Below are positions 34,701-43,462 of a stretch of 64,000 nucleotides of DNA, piece by piece. The notes under the pieces were generated by a model. The model did no database searches, was not told the origin of the DNA, and saw only the letters and a program-made list of their open reading frames with translations. Numbering within the stretch: position 1 is the stretch's first letter; each line of letters begins with the position of its first letter. The stretch lies in assembly GCF_023656565.1 (NCBI RefSeq), contig NZ_JAMOKG010000003.1, positions 1 to 64,000 of the forward strand, read 5' to 3'. The DNA is from Flavobacterium tyrosinilyticum. Its GTDB lineage: Bacteria > Bacteroidota > Bacteroidia > Flavobacteriales > Flavobacteriaceae. A program made the translations under genes and the position numbers.

Positions 34701-37700
34701 GCACCAATTTCGACATCATCTTCAAAAATTCGATAATCACCGTTACTGCTGTTGTATGTAAAAGCATAATGGTGGAATAGATTATCATTTTTAAAACCAC
34801 CTTGAACAGTAACATCTCCTAATGAGAAAGAAATATTTCCGCTTTTCAATCCAATGTTTAAACCTCCGTCCTGAGAGATAATCGAAGCGCTTGAACTTTT
34901 CGTTTCGTTATTCATCCAGAATTCAAAACTTAAATTTCCAGCACTCATTTGAGGGCTATTGATGACTGCTGTATTGTTGCTTCCTTCGAAACGTAAACTT
35001 ACATTGTGATCAATTTTTAACTGATTCGTCTGCCCTTTTATCTCAATTGTGCTAACCGCAGGGTTGTAGAAAATTTTTTCGTTAAAGCTTACTTTCAAGT
35101 CTTCGCCCGCACTCAAAATACCATTTGTAGGCAGAGGCGTGCCAAATAACTGAGGCGCACTTAAATCGACCAATCCAGAAATAACTTCAGATATAAACTC
35201 GGTATTATTGCTACAAGTACTTCTTGCTCTAATTTGATAATTTCCATTTGCTAATTGTAAAGCAGCAATGTCAAAATTGTACGTTAAGCTTGTTGCAGCA
35301 CCAATAGATGAAATTTGAGTTTCATTATTGCTTACTGCTTCATTATAAAATTCTGGAGTACCATAATATGTATGAAGGCGAATCCAATTTGGACTTGTCG
35401 CTAATTTATACTCCAAATCAATTTTTTTGAAGCTTTTAAACTTGGTATTGTATCCATTCAAGTTTATTGCCAACGGCTTTGTTGTACCGTCTACATTTAG
35501 CGCTTTTTCTCTATTATAAACCCAATTATTCAGCGGCGCGTTTACCGTTACGCTTGAACATGATGGAACGAAACTTGCCGAAATAAACACTTCAGAACTT
35601 ACATCTTCTCCATCGCATAATGACTGCAGTCTGATTTTGATGTCCTTATATTCATAAATATCTGAAATAGATTTTCCTAAAGTCAGTTTATAAATAACTT
35701 CTTTTCCATAAGGCACGTGTACAATTGTTCCGTTTGGTTCAATATTAATTAAGGCATTATTCGGATTAGTAGTATTATCTACAACTAATAAGAAATCAGC
35801 ATCAGAACCCGAAACACTGTTGTTTTGAAGCTTTAATTCAAACTCAGCATTTTTAGTTTCAACTACATTTGTAATATCGTTATCTGTTACGGCAAGTACC
35901 GGAACTTCAACTTTTTGAGTAGCAAAACTTAACTTTTCACGTTTATCTTCTGGCAGTTCATTAATAACAGCTGCTGTGGCACTGTACTCACTTTTATTAT
36001 AGAAATGAGTTAATTCTGCATCTTCATACGGACAAGAAGTTCTACCTCCTTGATTAATAAATATTGGACCATTACCATCGAATGCATCGATTACGTTAAC
36101 ACTTAAAAAGTTGGCTTTATCATTATCTTTAATCGTGTAACTTATGTTTGTAGTAGTTGCTTTTTCTTCTGATAATGTAGAATTAATATCCTGTTGAAAG
36201 AAAGAGTTTGTCTTACTAACAACTCCTACTTTATTAAAAAGGAATCCAAGCTCTGCAGCTACAGATTGATCTATCACAAGATTATAAGATGTAGGCTCTG
36301 CTGCTACAATACTTGTTTCAACACTTTGTGTATAAGAACCCAAACCTGCATCAAATGAAACATTTTTTAGGAAATTAGATTCCAATAAATTTTTAATCGT
36401 ATTGGATTGATTTAGTTGATTTGTTAGTTTTTGTTTAGCAACTGGATCATTTACCTTATCATAAACGCTGCTTATTTCATTCTTAAACTTGGTTACAACT
36501 CCGGCTAAACCTGCTTTGTATGTCTCAGGTGAGTTTTTTGCAATATATTTATTCTTTTCGTTTTCCAGTATTATCTTTCTCCACAACCTGATTTTTTCAG
36601 TATACTGATCCCTTTTTCTTTTATTTTCTTCTGAACCAGGATTTGGTCCATTTAGATTTGCAGTAATAAATTGCTCATATTCTGGAATTAATGTACTCAA
36701 AATATGTTTTTGCGAGTATACGAAAAATGTAGGACTGTTTTGATCATTTAAAATCAGTGCTTTTTGCTTGCTTACATAAATAGGATCAATAGCAGTTCCT
36801 AAGTTTATATATTCATTAGCTCCCAATTCTACTGTAACTCCGTTTACCGTTTTTACAGGTATTTTTTTAGATGCTTCAATATTATCAAAAGTACCATAAA
36901 ACATATTTTTAGAGTTTCCGATGTATAAATCACCATCTGAACCTACATAATCTGTTGCATCACTAGTTGATATTGCCTTGCTGAAAGTAAAAGTACTTGT
37001 GACGCTTTTACCATCATTAGAAGTATTGTTAAGTCCAACTCCAACATCTGCATTATTTGTTGCTGTTGCTTCTACTACTGGTGTCGGAACTATACCGCCG
37101 CTAACTTCAAAATGCAATCCTGCATGAACACTAACGTTTTGGGTAAATCCTTCCTGATGTGACAAAGATGCTTCAGAGGTAAAAGAAATACTTTCTCCTT
37201 TTTCTATAGTCGCAAAACTATTTGAACCAGGTGGGTCTCTTAAAATGATGGCAGGAACATCTGGAGCCTCCGTAACAAAAGTTTGGCTGCCATCTGATGC
37301 ACCTCCTAAAATGATTCCGGTATCATTAAAGTTCTCAACAGGATAATCTACTTCGTTTAATCGGTATTTTAAACTGTTTTTGATTTCAAATGGAGGTGTA
37401 ATTGAAGGTACGCCTGCTTTAAAAGCGTACGTTAAAGTACTTCCATCTGCTGTAATGGTTTCAGAATCTTGTAAAGCAAGATTATTTGTTTTCACCAATT
37501 CACCATCCTTTACAGGAACTTTTACTTCAACGGCTGTTCCTGAATCATTATTGGTGTAACGTTCAAAACGATTCATTACAATTTTGTACGCCATAAACTG
37601 CGTGTAAATTGGTTTTGCAAAGTTTTCTGTAGATACTTTTGTTCCTGCAACATCGATCGTTTTATCAGAAGTTTGTTCGATAACCTGCAATACAGGAGTC

Positions 37701-40276
37701 GATCTGTACGTAAAACTTTTCTCGTAATGATACGGCGTTCCTGTTAACGTTTTATCGATATTATTCTCCTTGTATTTAAATTCAGGTGTTTTAGTAACCG
37801 GTATTTCAGAAAAATCAAATGCTTCTGTAGTTCCTGCTTTTAATAGCGAAATGCCCGAATTGCTTTTAATCACCAAATCATTTGCTTCCAAATTATATTT
37901 TAAAGGCATTACTGCAATTCTATACTCTCCTGAAGCCGTGTTAGTCGTATAATTAAATTTGGTATAATTGGTCACATTGGCTCCAACTGGCGCGTATCCT
38001 AATGTAAAATCCGCCTTACCAATATTATTTTTAGCGCTTACTTCAAGATTTTTTGTGATTCCAGAATCGATTATCGTTTTGGTCACTACGCCTTCACCAC
38101 CAAAACCAATAGGCTTTTCGGCTTCAACAGAACCACCAACTACTTTACCTACTACGGTTACTTTAGTGTTGTTTACAAAGTAAACTGGCTCATTCGCATC
38201 TTCAAAAAACTCTTTAAACTCAGTTGTAGCAGCAGGAAAACGCCCGTTATACACAAACTGATGCCCGTCTTTTTTGATTGTAATATAATGTTTGCCAATA
38301 GGAACACTTACATCAAAATAACCATTATCGTCTGTAACAACCGGAATGTTATTGGCATCCAGAACGATGTTTCCGTCAATATATACATTTGCTCCAGTTG
38401 TGTAAATTGAAGCATAACGATCTAAATAATCGTCTGATTTATCATTTGGAGTTCCCGCATCATTTTTCCAATATTTAGCTTTAGGAAATTTTTCGCCATT
38501 TATTTCATAGTAATTATAACCTTCATCAAGAATATTAGCTCCTCCGCCAACCCATGCATCATTTTCGTTTTGGGCAGATTTGCCGTCTACAGAAACATAA
38601 GATGGGAAAACGCCTCTTGTATCAAAAGCTACAACACCTTTGAAGCTGAACGAAGACTGATCGACAAAATCAATTTTATTAACCACCTCAGAACCCAAAC
38701 CTAAATAAACCAATTGCTGGTTAGGTTCAAATTTATGCTGGCCGTACATTGGAGTAATGTTATAAGATTCTCCTGTACCAGAATACTGAATGGCACTAAT
38801 TTGGTAATTTCCTTTACTGTCTGTTACTCCTAAAACACCCAATTGAGAAGTTGTTGGGTAATTATCTGCTTCTGTTGCCCATAATACTCTATTGCCTTGT
38901 GCTGTATTGGCATCCCAAAGCTTACCGTGATTTTCATTATAATTAAAACCGCTTCGAGACAAATCATAAGCAAATCTTCCTGCTTTTTCATTGGCTCTCA
39001 AGTAAGTAACCAAACGAGAGTCGTTTCCGCTTATAAATCTTGAATAATCTGTTCTAATAACAGACGATTCTAATGCGGCTTTCCAAATTCTGATTTCGTC
39101 AATATAACTAGATTTTCCACCGCCCACTTTAGCATTATCCCAAGTTATGCCAGAAAGTCTTACGGTGCCCGTTGGAATTACGGCACTAAAATAAGGCGCA
39201 GTATAAGACGCATCAATACCTCTTAATTTACTGTCAGCTTCTGTTACATAAGATTGTGTAATCTGTCTTCCGTTAACGTATAACAACGGAACTTGATTAT
39301 CATTGATTACAACAGAAAAATGAACAAAAGACCTATTAAATTCTGAAACAGGTACAAGCAGATCATTTCCTCTTGAGTTTAAATTACCCGAAGGAAAATA
39401 ATTTCTCAATGTATACTTTCTGCCGCCTATTGTAACATCAATAGATTTGCTTACCGCGTTTAATTTTACAGTAACATCAAGATTATCTGCACTTGTCGAA
39501 CTCGAAATGTTAAACAATCGAATCGCTGTTTCAGAATCACTTGTATAAGCGCTAGATGGTTTTACCCAAGCCTCAAAAGTAGCCGAATTTGAAATTAATG
39601 TACTCAAACCGCTTAAATCTACAAAACCAGAAGCAGGAACATTTAGACCACTTCCTTTAACAGCGCCGCTGCCATTTGGAGTTGCGGTAACGACAACATC
39701 TTTAACTGGATTTCCGCCTTTATAACTGATGTTTCCTGTTACAACCGCCGTAGGATTTCTGTATCCAATTCCGGTAATATAAGTACTGTAAAGAATTGGA
39801 GTTGCAGCAATTCCCTGCGCTTCTAACATATATTCATACAAAACTCCCCCTTCTACATATTTATCTTCATAATTTGTTTCTGTTGGAGATAGACTGACTA
39901 CTAAATTGTAAGGAAGATTTCCCGTTTCTGTGTAGACCCTTCTGTAAATCTTAATGCTTTTTACCAAATTTTCATTGGCTCTTAAATTCCAAGCAATTAA
40001 AACCTTATCACCATAAAAACCTTTTGAAACACTAAAAGATTCTTCTGCAAATGTGTGATACAAATACAGCGTACTCCATGGAAAGCGAATATCTGCAGGG
40101 TTTGTTTTCCTTGGTCCAGTCTTATTTTGCCCTAAAAATGGAAGTCCAACCTGTATGTTGAATCCATTTTTTTGAATGGCCTGCGAAACGGGTACAACTT
40201 TAGCTCCTTTATTGTTTTGAGCATAAAGTCCCGCTCCCAGAACAAACATTCCGAGAACTGCAATTATTTTTTTCAT
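31718..40276 (-). CDS. Giant LamG-domain protein with T9SS type A sorting domain
   Basis: The 2852-residue product begins with a signal peptide (to LYAQ). An FnIII-like segment follows (about 65-165), then a carboxypeptidase-regulatory-like strand (180-205) and LamG/concanavalin-like domain 1 (about 230-450, FEAWVKPSS ... YIDEIRIW). A long central region contains a predicted helical section near 1190-1290. Next come LamG 2 (about 1780-1940, FEFWMN) and LamG 3 (about 1975-2120, MEFWIKTG ... IDEFRLW), a BACON-like segment (2255-2350), a module shared with the downstream gene (2355-2465), and a C-terminal Por-secretion tail (about 2775-2852, IYPNPFGT ... GVYIIEV). It should be exported and surface-attached by T9SS. 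LamG domains usually bind glycans or proteins; adhesion is likely but unproven. Confidence 0.88.
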   Translation of the reverse strand: MKKIIAVLGMFVLGAGLYAQNNKGAKVVPVSQAIQKNGFNIQVGLPFLGQNKTGPRKTNPADIRFPWSTLYLYHTFAEESFSVSKGFYGDKVLIAWNLRANENLVKSIKIYRRVYTETGNLPYNLVVSLSPTETNYEDKYVEGGVLYEYMLEAQGIAATPILYSTYITGIGYRNPTAVVTGNISYKGGNPVKDVVVTATPNGSGAVKGSGLNVPASGFVDLSGLSTLISNSATFEAWVKPSSAYTSDSETAIRLFNISSSTSADNLDVTVKLNAVSKSIDVTIGGRKYTLRNYFPSGNLNSRGNDLLVPVSEFNRSFVHFSVVINDNQVPLLYVNGRQITQSYVTEADSKLRGIDASYTAPYFSAVIPTGTVRLSGITWDNAKVGGGKSSYIDEIRIWKAALESSVIRTDYSRFISGNDSRLVTYLRANEKAGRFAYDLSRSGFNYNENHGKLWDANTAQGNRVLWATEADNYPTTSQLGVLGVTDSKGNYQISAIQYSGTGESYNITPMYGQHKFEPNQQLVYLGLGSEVVNKIDFVDQSSFSFKGVVAFDTRGVFPSYVSVDGKSAQNENDAWVGGGANILDEGYNYYEINGEKFPKAKYWKNDAGTPNDKSDDYLDRYASIYTTGANVYIDGNIVLDANNIPVVTDDNGYFDVSVPIGKHYITIKKDGHQFVYNGRFPAATTEFKEFFEDANEPVYFVNNTKVTVVGKVVGGSVEAEKPIGFGGEGVVTKTIIDSGITKNLEVSAKNNIGKADFTLGYAPVGANVTNYTKFNYTTNTASGEYRIAVMPLKYNLEANDLVIKSNSGISLLKAGTTEAFDFSEIPVTKTPEFKYKENNIDKTLTGTPYHYEKSFTYRSTPVLQVIEQTSDKTIDVAGTKVSTENFAKPIYTQFMAYKIVMNRFERYTNNDSGTAVEVKVPVKDGELVKTNNLALQDSETITADGSTLTYAFKAGVPSITPPFEIKNSLKYRLNEVDYPVENFNDTGIILGGASDGSQTFVTEAPDVPAIILRDPPGSNSFATIEKGESISFTSEASLSHQEGFTQNVSVHAGLHFEVSGGIVPTPVVEATATNNADVGVGLNNTSNDGKSVTSTFTFSKAISTSDATDYVGSDGDLYIGNSKNMFYGTFDNIEASKKIPVKTVNGVTVELGANEYINLGTAIDPIYVSKQKALILNDQNSPTFFVYSQKHILSTLIPEYEQFITANLNGPNPGSEENKRKRDQYTEKIRLWRKIILENEKNKYIAKNSPETYKAGLAGVVTKFKNEISSVYDKVNDPVAKQKLTNQLNQSNTIKNLLESNFLKNVSFDAGLGSYTQSVETSIVAAEPTSYNLVIDQSVAAELGFLFNKVGVVSKTNSFFQQDINSTLSEEKATTTNISYTIKDNDKANFLSVNVIDAFDGNGPIFINQGGRTSCPYEDAELTHFYNKSEYSATAAVINELPEDKREKLSFATQKVEVPVLAVTDNDITNVVETKNAEFELKLQNNSVSGSDADFLLVVDNTTNPNNALINIEPNGTIVHVPYGKEVIYKLTLGKSISDIYEYKDIKIRLQSLCDGEDVSSEVFISASFVPSCSSVTVNAPLNNWVYNREKALNVDGTTKPLAINLNGYNTKFKSFKKIDLEYKLATSPNWIRLHTYYGTPEFYNEAVSNNETQISSIGAATSLTYNFDIAALQLANGNYQIRARSTCSNNTEFISEVISGLVDLSAPQLFGTPLPTNGILSAGEDLKVSFNEKIFYNPAVSTIEIKGQTNQLKIDHNVSLRFEGSNNTAVINSPQMSAGNLSFEFWMNNETKSSSASIISQDGGLNIGLKSGNISFSLGDVTVQGGFKNDNLFHHYAFTYNSSNGDYRIFEDDVEIGAKSGKANAQFANNNALVIGGNTFVGNMHDLRLWNKTLTREESYAKMYAKLMGNEANLVGYWPMNEGRDALSKDLARFKHATVNASWDIKPKGTSYDFSNGQYLAMDHVNFVQITKEMDATMEFWIKTGTSQEATIFSNGKGDGSDVVQSNGLSNKWSVDMNNSGNLLLNSEGKSYVLTTKGLSDNGWHHVTLLFNRTGSLRTYVDTQLVSSNQMTAIGGFSGNKIWLGARGARDLAGKETVDRTFTGKIDEFRLWNTLRNVEQINRDSYNEVDVESIGLLLYSRMNVPDPVTANGPRYYHADANQTVVVNNALLSSGNVNYSNDTPAIKPERQLVKFVTTNVIKDGEMIIAPVITDWASLEGQILDITVHRMFDSANNMQESPVTWTAYVNRNEVSWFAEGYNDIVDLTKNSGETKSFDITLVNKGGKQQPYVIGNVPSWLSLSKTSGSIDPNSKTIIKATVDQDFAVGEYLENLYLQTDFGFDQKLQIKLRVLAPEPNWSVDPTHFDYSMNIIGKVKVDGVLSADSYDKIAAFYNDETRGSAKLVYNEAYKEYFAFLTIYSNTNSGENLKFKIWDASQGKILEASVETNPSITFMNNEVLGTLSKPYIFANSGLIEQEIKLNKGWTWISLNTNDANFSDLNALTKNLKLETSNRILSHSPALLETYFKDSSNPANSGWSGTISANGGLSSSKMYKINVTEEQTLKVKGKSVDVATWSFPIKENWNWLAYPLGSNQTTNEALAYFDAADGDVIKSQNLFAIYDPVIGWNGTLKYLEAGKGYMIKSSKIQTFKYPDNLEKSKTGKSVSNGEQETIASEFTQYSQNMNAVVLLPEGYDELFVYDTKGVLKGKTRNQMVDGKELSFITIFGDDTEEFSFTLGDGFNKKETSKSFTFKGNEVLGTIANPVILEDVSKTENSIYPNPFGTILNLELNASKKQEVNVQLYSINGQLVFSQRAVIENGLNLISISPYIAQGVYIIEVTVDGKLIRTKVIKN

Positions 40277-40286
40277 AATTACAGCT

Positions 40287-41168
40287 TTATAATTTAATGA
40301 TGTAATTTACACCGTAACTAACAGGTCTAGTTTCTGTTCCTCCAGTATCTGCTGTTGAACCAGTTATGTTATGTGTATGATTACCAGTAGTTGGCATTGT
40401 TCTTGCATAACCAAGATCCGGTTGAACTAATTGACTATCACCATCTACTGCATTAACAGTATTATTTCCAGTAATACTCATAACTTTATCAAAAATTCCA
40501 TCTGCGTGGTTATGGTTACCGGCTGCATCGGTACTTAATGAACCTTTTGCGTGTGAGTGGCTCTGAATTTCATCGTTTTGTGTTCCTTTTAAAGCCGGTC
40601 CAGGTTGATTATTTACAGGACTTGTTCCAGTACCTCTTAAAAACATACCTTGTAGGTTTGGCGCATTACTTCCGACCAACGCAATCAGAGCTTTAGCAGT
40701 TGTAGGAAGAGCGGCTCCGTTGCAAAGCACCCATCCTTCTGGAGCAACAGTTCCTATAAAAGGCATAATTGAACCTGTTGGAACACCGTTGTTGGCAGCA
40801 ATTGCATACGGTACATGACGAAGTTTTTCGTCAGAAATAACTTCTGAACCTTTCTCAATTCTCAGATAAGCAGTATTGTTGGCAATTAGGCTGTTATTCA
40901 CTGCAGTTGGATCTATTACATCAGAGAATACTCCAAACGCATCAGTAGTCACATTTCTAGTAACTTTGTTGATCAACTGCTCGATACTTGAAGCGTCTAG
41001 ATAATACAGCGTAAACGTAAGATTAATTGTCTGATTTGTTAAGGCTGTATTGTTTGCATCTCTAGCAATTCCCTGTACTGCAATTCCGGACTGCGAAGCA
41101 GAACTTTGGGCATAATTTGAAATAGATGCACAAAAAAGACATAACATTAAGAGTAATTTTGTTTTCAT
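40287..41168 (-). CDS. Secreted protein with phage-tail-collar domain, first gene of the T9SS operon
   Basis: The start is chosen at MKTKLLLML (41168); Met three codons earlier (41177) is possible. After the signal peptide (to NYAQ) comes a beta-rich domain of about 110 residues (GIAVQGIARDANNTAL ... LRHVPYAIAANN). A tail-collar domain (PF07484 type) follows: GSIMPFIGTVAPEGWVLCNG, LQGMFLRGTG, and the typical end RPVSYGVNYIIKL. Three HxH pairs (SHSHA, NHNHA, NHTHN) recall the iron-binding HxH repeats of phage long tail fibres. No phage gene lies nearby. It is 10 nt upstream of the giant gene, so it is cotranscribed and is probably a surface trimer assisting adhesion. Confidence 0.82.
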   Translation of the reverse strand: MKTKLLLMLCLFCASISNYAQSSASQSGIAVQGIARDANNTALTNQTINLTFTLYYLDASSIEQLINKVTRNVTTDAFGVFSDVIDPTAVNNSLIANNTAYLRIEKGSEVISDEKLRHVPYAIAANNGVPTGSIMPFIGTVAPEGWVLCNGAALPTTAKALIALVGSNAPNLQGMFLRGTGTSPVNNQPGPALKGTQNDEIQSHSHAKGSLSTDAAGNHNHADGIFDKVMSITGNNTVNAVDGDSQLVQPDLGYARTMPTTGNHTHNITGSTADTGGTETRPVSYGVNYIIKL

Positions 41169-41632
41169 AGATATCATTTAAAAAATTAAAATTTTAAGGG
41201 GTTGGTTAAGGAGCGAATTTATTTTAAAAAATAAAATTCCTTAAATAATAGGGAGAGACAAAAAGGGGACAAATCAATGGGTCTAAAATCTTAAATCATT
41301 AATATTAGCCATTTAAAAAATATCCTTTTGCATCTTGCACCTTGCAAAGAGATTTCAAAGCAAAAAAAAGACTTGAGTTGCCATACAAAACAATGATTTC
41401 TTTTCGGCGAGATTAGATTGAAATTTCTTTCAAAGAATTAGGAGAACATTGAAAAAGTTTTTTCTTTAAATTGGTACAATGCTTACCAGATTTTCAGAAC
41501 TTATAAGAAAAATTTTATATTTAAGATTTTCAAGGCATTAGTTTAAAAAAACATGATTTTCTCTTTAACTTTTTTTTAGTAAAACGTTTATTTTTTTTAG
41601 TTTAGCAGCCTATAATAAGCCCCCATTCCAAA

Positions 41633-43345
41633 ATGATTTTCTGTACAAAAAAAATTATTTTCTTTTTTGTGTTATACACCTTTGTTTTTTGTACACAATT
41701 GCACGCTCAAAAACTATCATCGTCTAGTGCAGAGTCAATTAAGAAAATAGAAGCTATCATTATCAAAGAAAATAATTCTAAAAAAGACACTGTAGAACTA
41801 CAAAAACGACTGTCTTTTTTAAAAAATTCTTCAAGCAAAAACGAACAGATTTTACACAGTGCCTTACTGGCAAATGGCTTTTCTCTATTCTTCGACAAAA
41901 TAAACAGCAGAAGCGAATATTATTACTTAAAATCTATTCAAGAAGCTAAAAAAAGCAATGATTTAAGTCTTATAATCTGGACGCAGGTAAATTATTCCAA
42001 GTACTTGTATTTTTACTGCCAGATAGATAAACTTATCCCGATCGTTCTCAAAACGATGGACGAAAGCAATCAGATTGGTCCTTCGGAAATGATTTTGCCT
42101 GAAGAGACTTTTAAATTCTTTGGCTGGATAATGTCTACGGTCGAAGATAAATCTGCTATAAGTTATTATAAAAAAGCGCTGCAGTATATGCAAAACCCTT
42201 CTTCAGAATCTGCGGGAGTTTTAAACGCAATTGGGAGCAGTTATTTCAGAAACAAAGATTTATCAAATGCCATGTATTATTTTAATAATGCAGAAGCTAT
42301 GGCATTAAAAATAGGCGACAGTATCAGGTATGCAAAAATTTTAGGAGACAAAGCGCTTATTTACCAAGAAAAAGGAAATTTAAAAGATGCTGTGCGCTTT
42401 TTAAAACAAGATATTCTCTATTCTCAAAAATTTAAAATTGAAAAGAATGAGATGTATGCTTCTATTTTATTGGCTAAAATTCTTTTAAAAGTCAAAGACA
42501 CTGCAGAACTCGAGGAGATTTTAGAAAAAGCGGGAAAAATTGCAAGCTCAAAGTCCTACTACAGAAGTTCTTTAAAAGAAGTAATAGAGTTAAAACTTAT
42601 TGTTCTAGGAGGTAAAGATCCTCAGAAAGAGCTATTACTAAGACGACAGCTTAAACAAATTGAAGAATATCTTCTTAATACCAATGGCAATACGGTACTG
42701 CAGCAATCTCATTGGCTTATTCAAAAAAAGAAATATGAAACTGATAATGAGAAAATTCGATTGCAATTAGAGAAAGGCGAAAAAACAAAAAGTCTAATTA
42801 TTCTAATACTCATCCTCACTATTGTGCTAAGTCTGGTTACTTACACCTCATTGAACAAAAAATTAAAAACAAAGAAAATAACACTTGAAAAAGACAGACT
42901 TCTTTTTGAACAGAAGCTTAGTGATGCTAGTTATAATATTGAAACCTTCGACGAATATCTTAAAAACAAAAACAAGCAGATATCTATTCTAGAAACTGAA
43001 CTTGAAGAAATTAGAAACTCTGTCGCGGTACAGTCTGAAGAAGAAAAAACAAAACTTGACAAAATATTAGACTCCCATTTGATGACAGATGAAAACTGGA
43101 AGAACTTCAAAAAAGAGTTTATAAAACAGCATGGTGAATTTTATAATTATGTAGTCAAAAATTTTCCAGAATTAAAAGAATCTAATCTTAAGATTATAAT
43201 GCTGCAAAAATTAGACCTTAACAACTCCGAAATATCTAACTTATTAGGAGTTACAGTCGATGCCATCAAAAAAAGCAAACAGCGATTAAAGAAAAAATTA
43301 GGCGAGAGATATGATTTATTATTCGAGATCATAGAATACAAATGA
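41633..43345 (+). CDS. TPR-containing membrane regulator with C-terminal LuxR-like HTH
   Basis: The 570-residue product has a signal peptide (to LHAQ). About 300 residues of TPR-like helices follow (for example GVLNAIGSSYFRNKDLSNAMYYFNNAEAM, split by its natural helix turn). There is one membrane segment (about 387-406, SLIILILILTIVLSLVTYTS), a cytoplasmic coiled coil (about 410-470), and an HTH ending (LKIIMLQKLDLNNSEISNLLGVTVDAIKKSKQRL in outline; residues about 520-560). This periplasm-sensing, DNA-binding layout is common in Bacteroidota. It diverges from the tail-collar/T9SS operon across a 455-bp gap, so it is the likely regulator of that operon. Apart from weak promoter-like boxes, the gap holds no gene that I can see. 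Confidence 0.82.
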   Translation: MIFCTKKIIFFFVLYTFVFCTQLHAQKLSSSSAESIKKIEAIIIKENNSKKDTVELQKRLSFLKNSSSKNEQILHSALLANGFSLFFDKINSRSEYYYLKSIQEAKKSNDLSLIIWTQVNYSKYLYFYCQIDKLIPIVLKTMDESNQIGPSEMILPEETFKFFGWIMSTVEDKSAISYYKKALQYMQNPSSESAGVLNAIGSSYFRNKDLSNAMYYFNNAEAMALKIGDSIRYAKILGDKALIYQEKGNLKDAVRFLKQDILYSQKFKIEKNEMYASILLAKILLKVKDTAELEEILEKAGKIASSKSYYRSSLKEVIELKLIVLGGKDPQKELLLRRQLKQIEEYLLNTNGNTVLQQSHWLIQKKKYETDNEKIRLQLEKGEKTKSLIILILILTIVLSLVTYTSLNKKLKTKKITLEKDRLLFEQKLSDASYNIETFDEYLKNKNKQISILETELEEIRNSVAVQSEEEKTKLDKILDSHLMTDENWKNFKKEFIKQHGEFYNYVVKNFPELKESNLKIIMLQKLDLNNSEISNLLGVTVDAIKKSKQRLKKKLGERYDLLFEIIEYK

Positions 43346-43386
43346 CATGACGATCTGAGCCAAACAGATATTCAAAAAAAATCAAT

Positions 43387-43431
43387 AAAAAAAGAACTAA
43401 AATATTATTTACCAACATTTTAGCTCTTTTT
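43387..43431. terminator. Bidirectional terminator between the TPR regulator and mnmE
   Basis: AAAAAGAACTAAAAT pairs with ATTTTAGCTCTTTTT with one mismatch. A and T tracts on both sides serve the two convergent genes. Confidence 0.8.
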
Positions 43432-43462
43432 GTTATTTTTATTTTGTATTTCTTTGCTCCTT

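Noticed and set aside
40287..41168. Phage tail-collar domain as a sign of a prophage
   Set aside because: The protein has a signal peptide, is cotranscribed with a T9SS surface gene, and no capsid, portal, terminase or integrase gene is present within the window.
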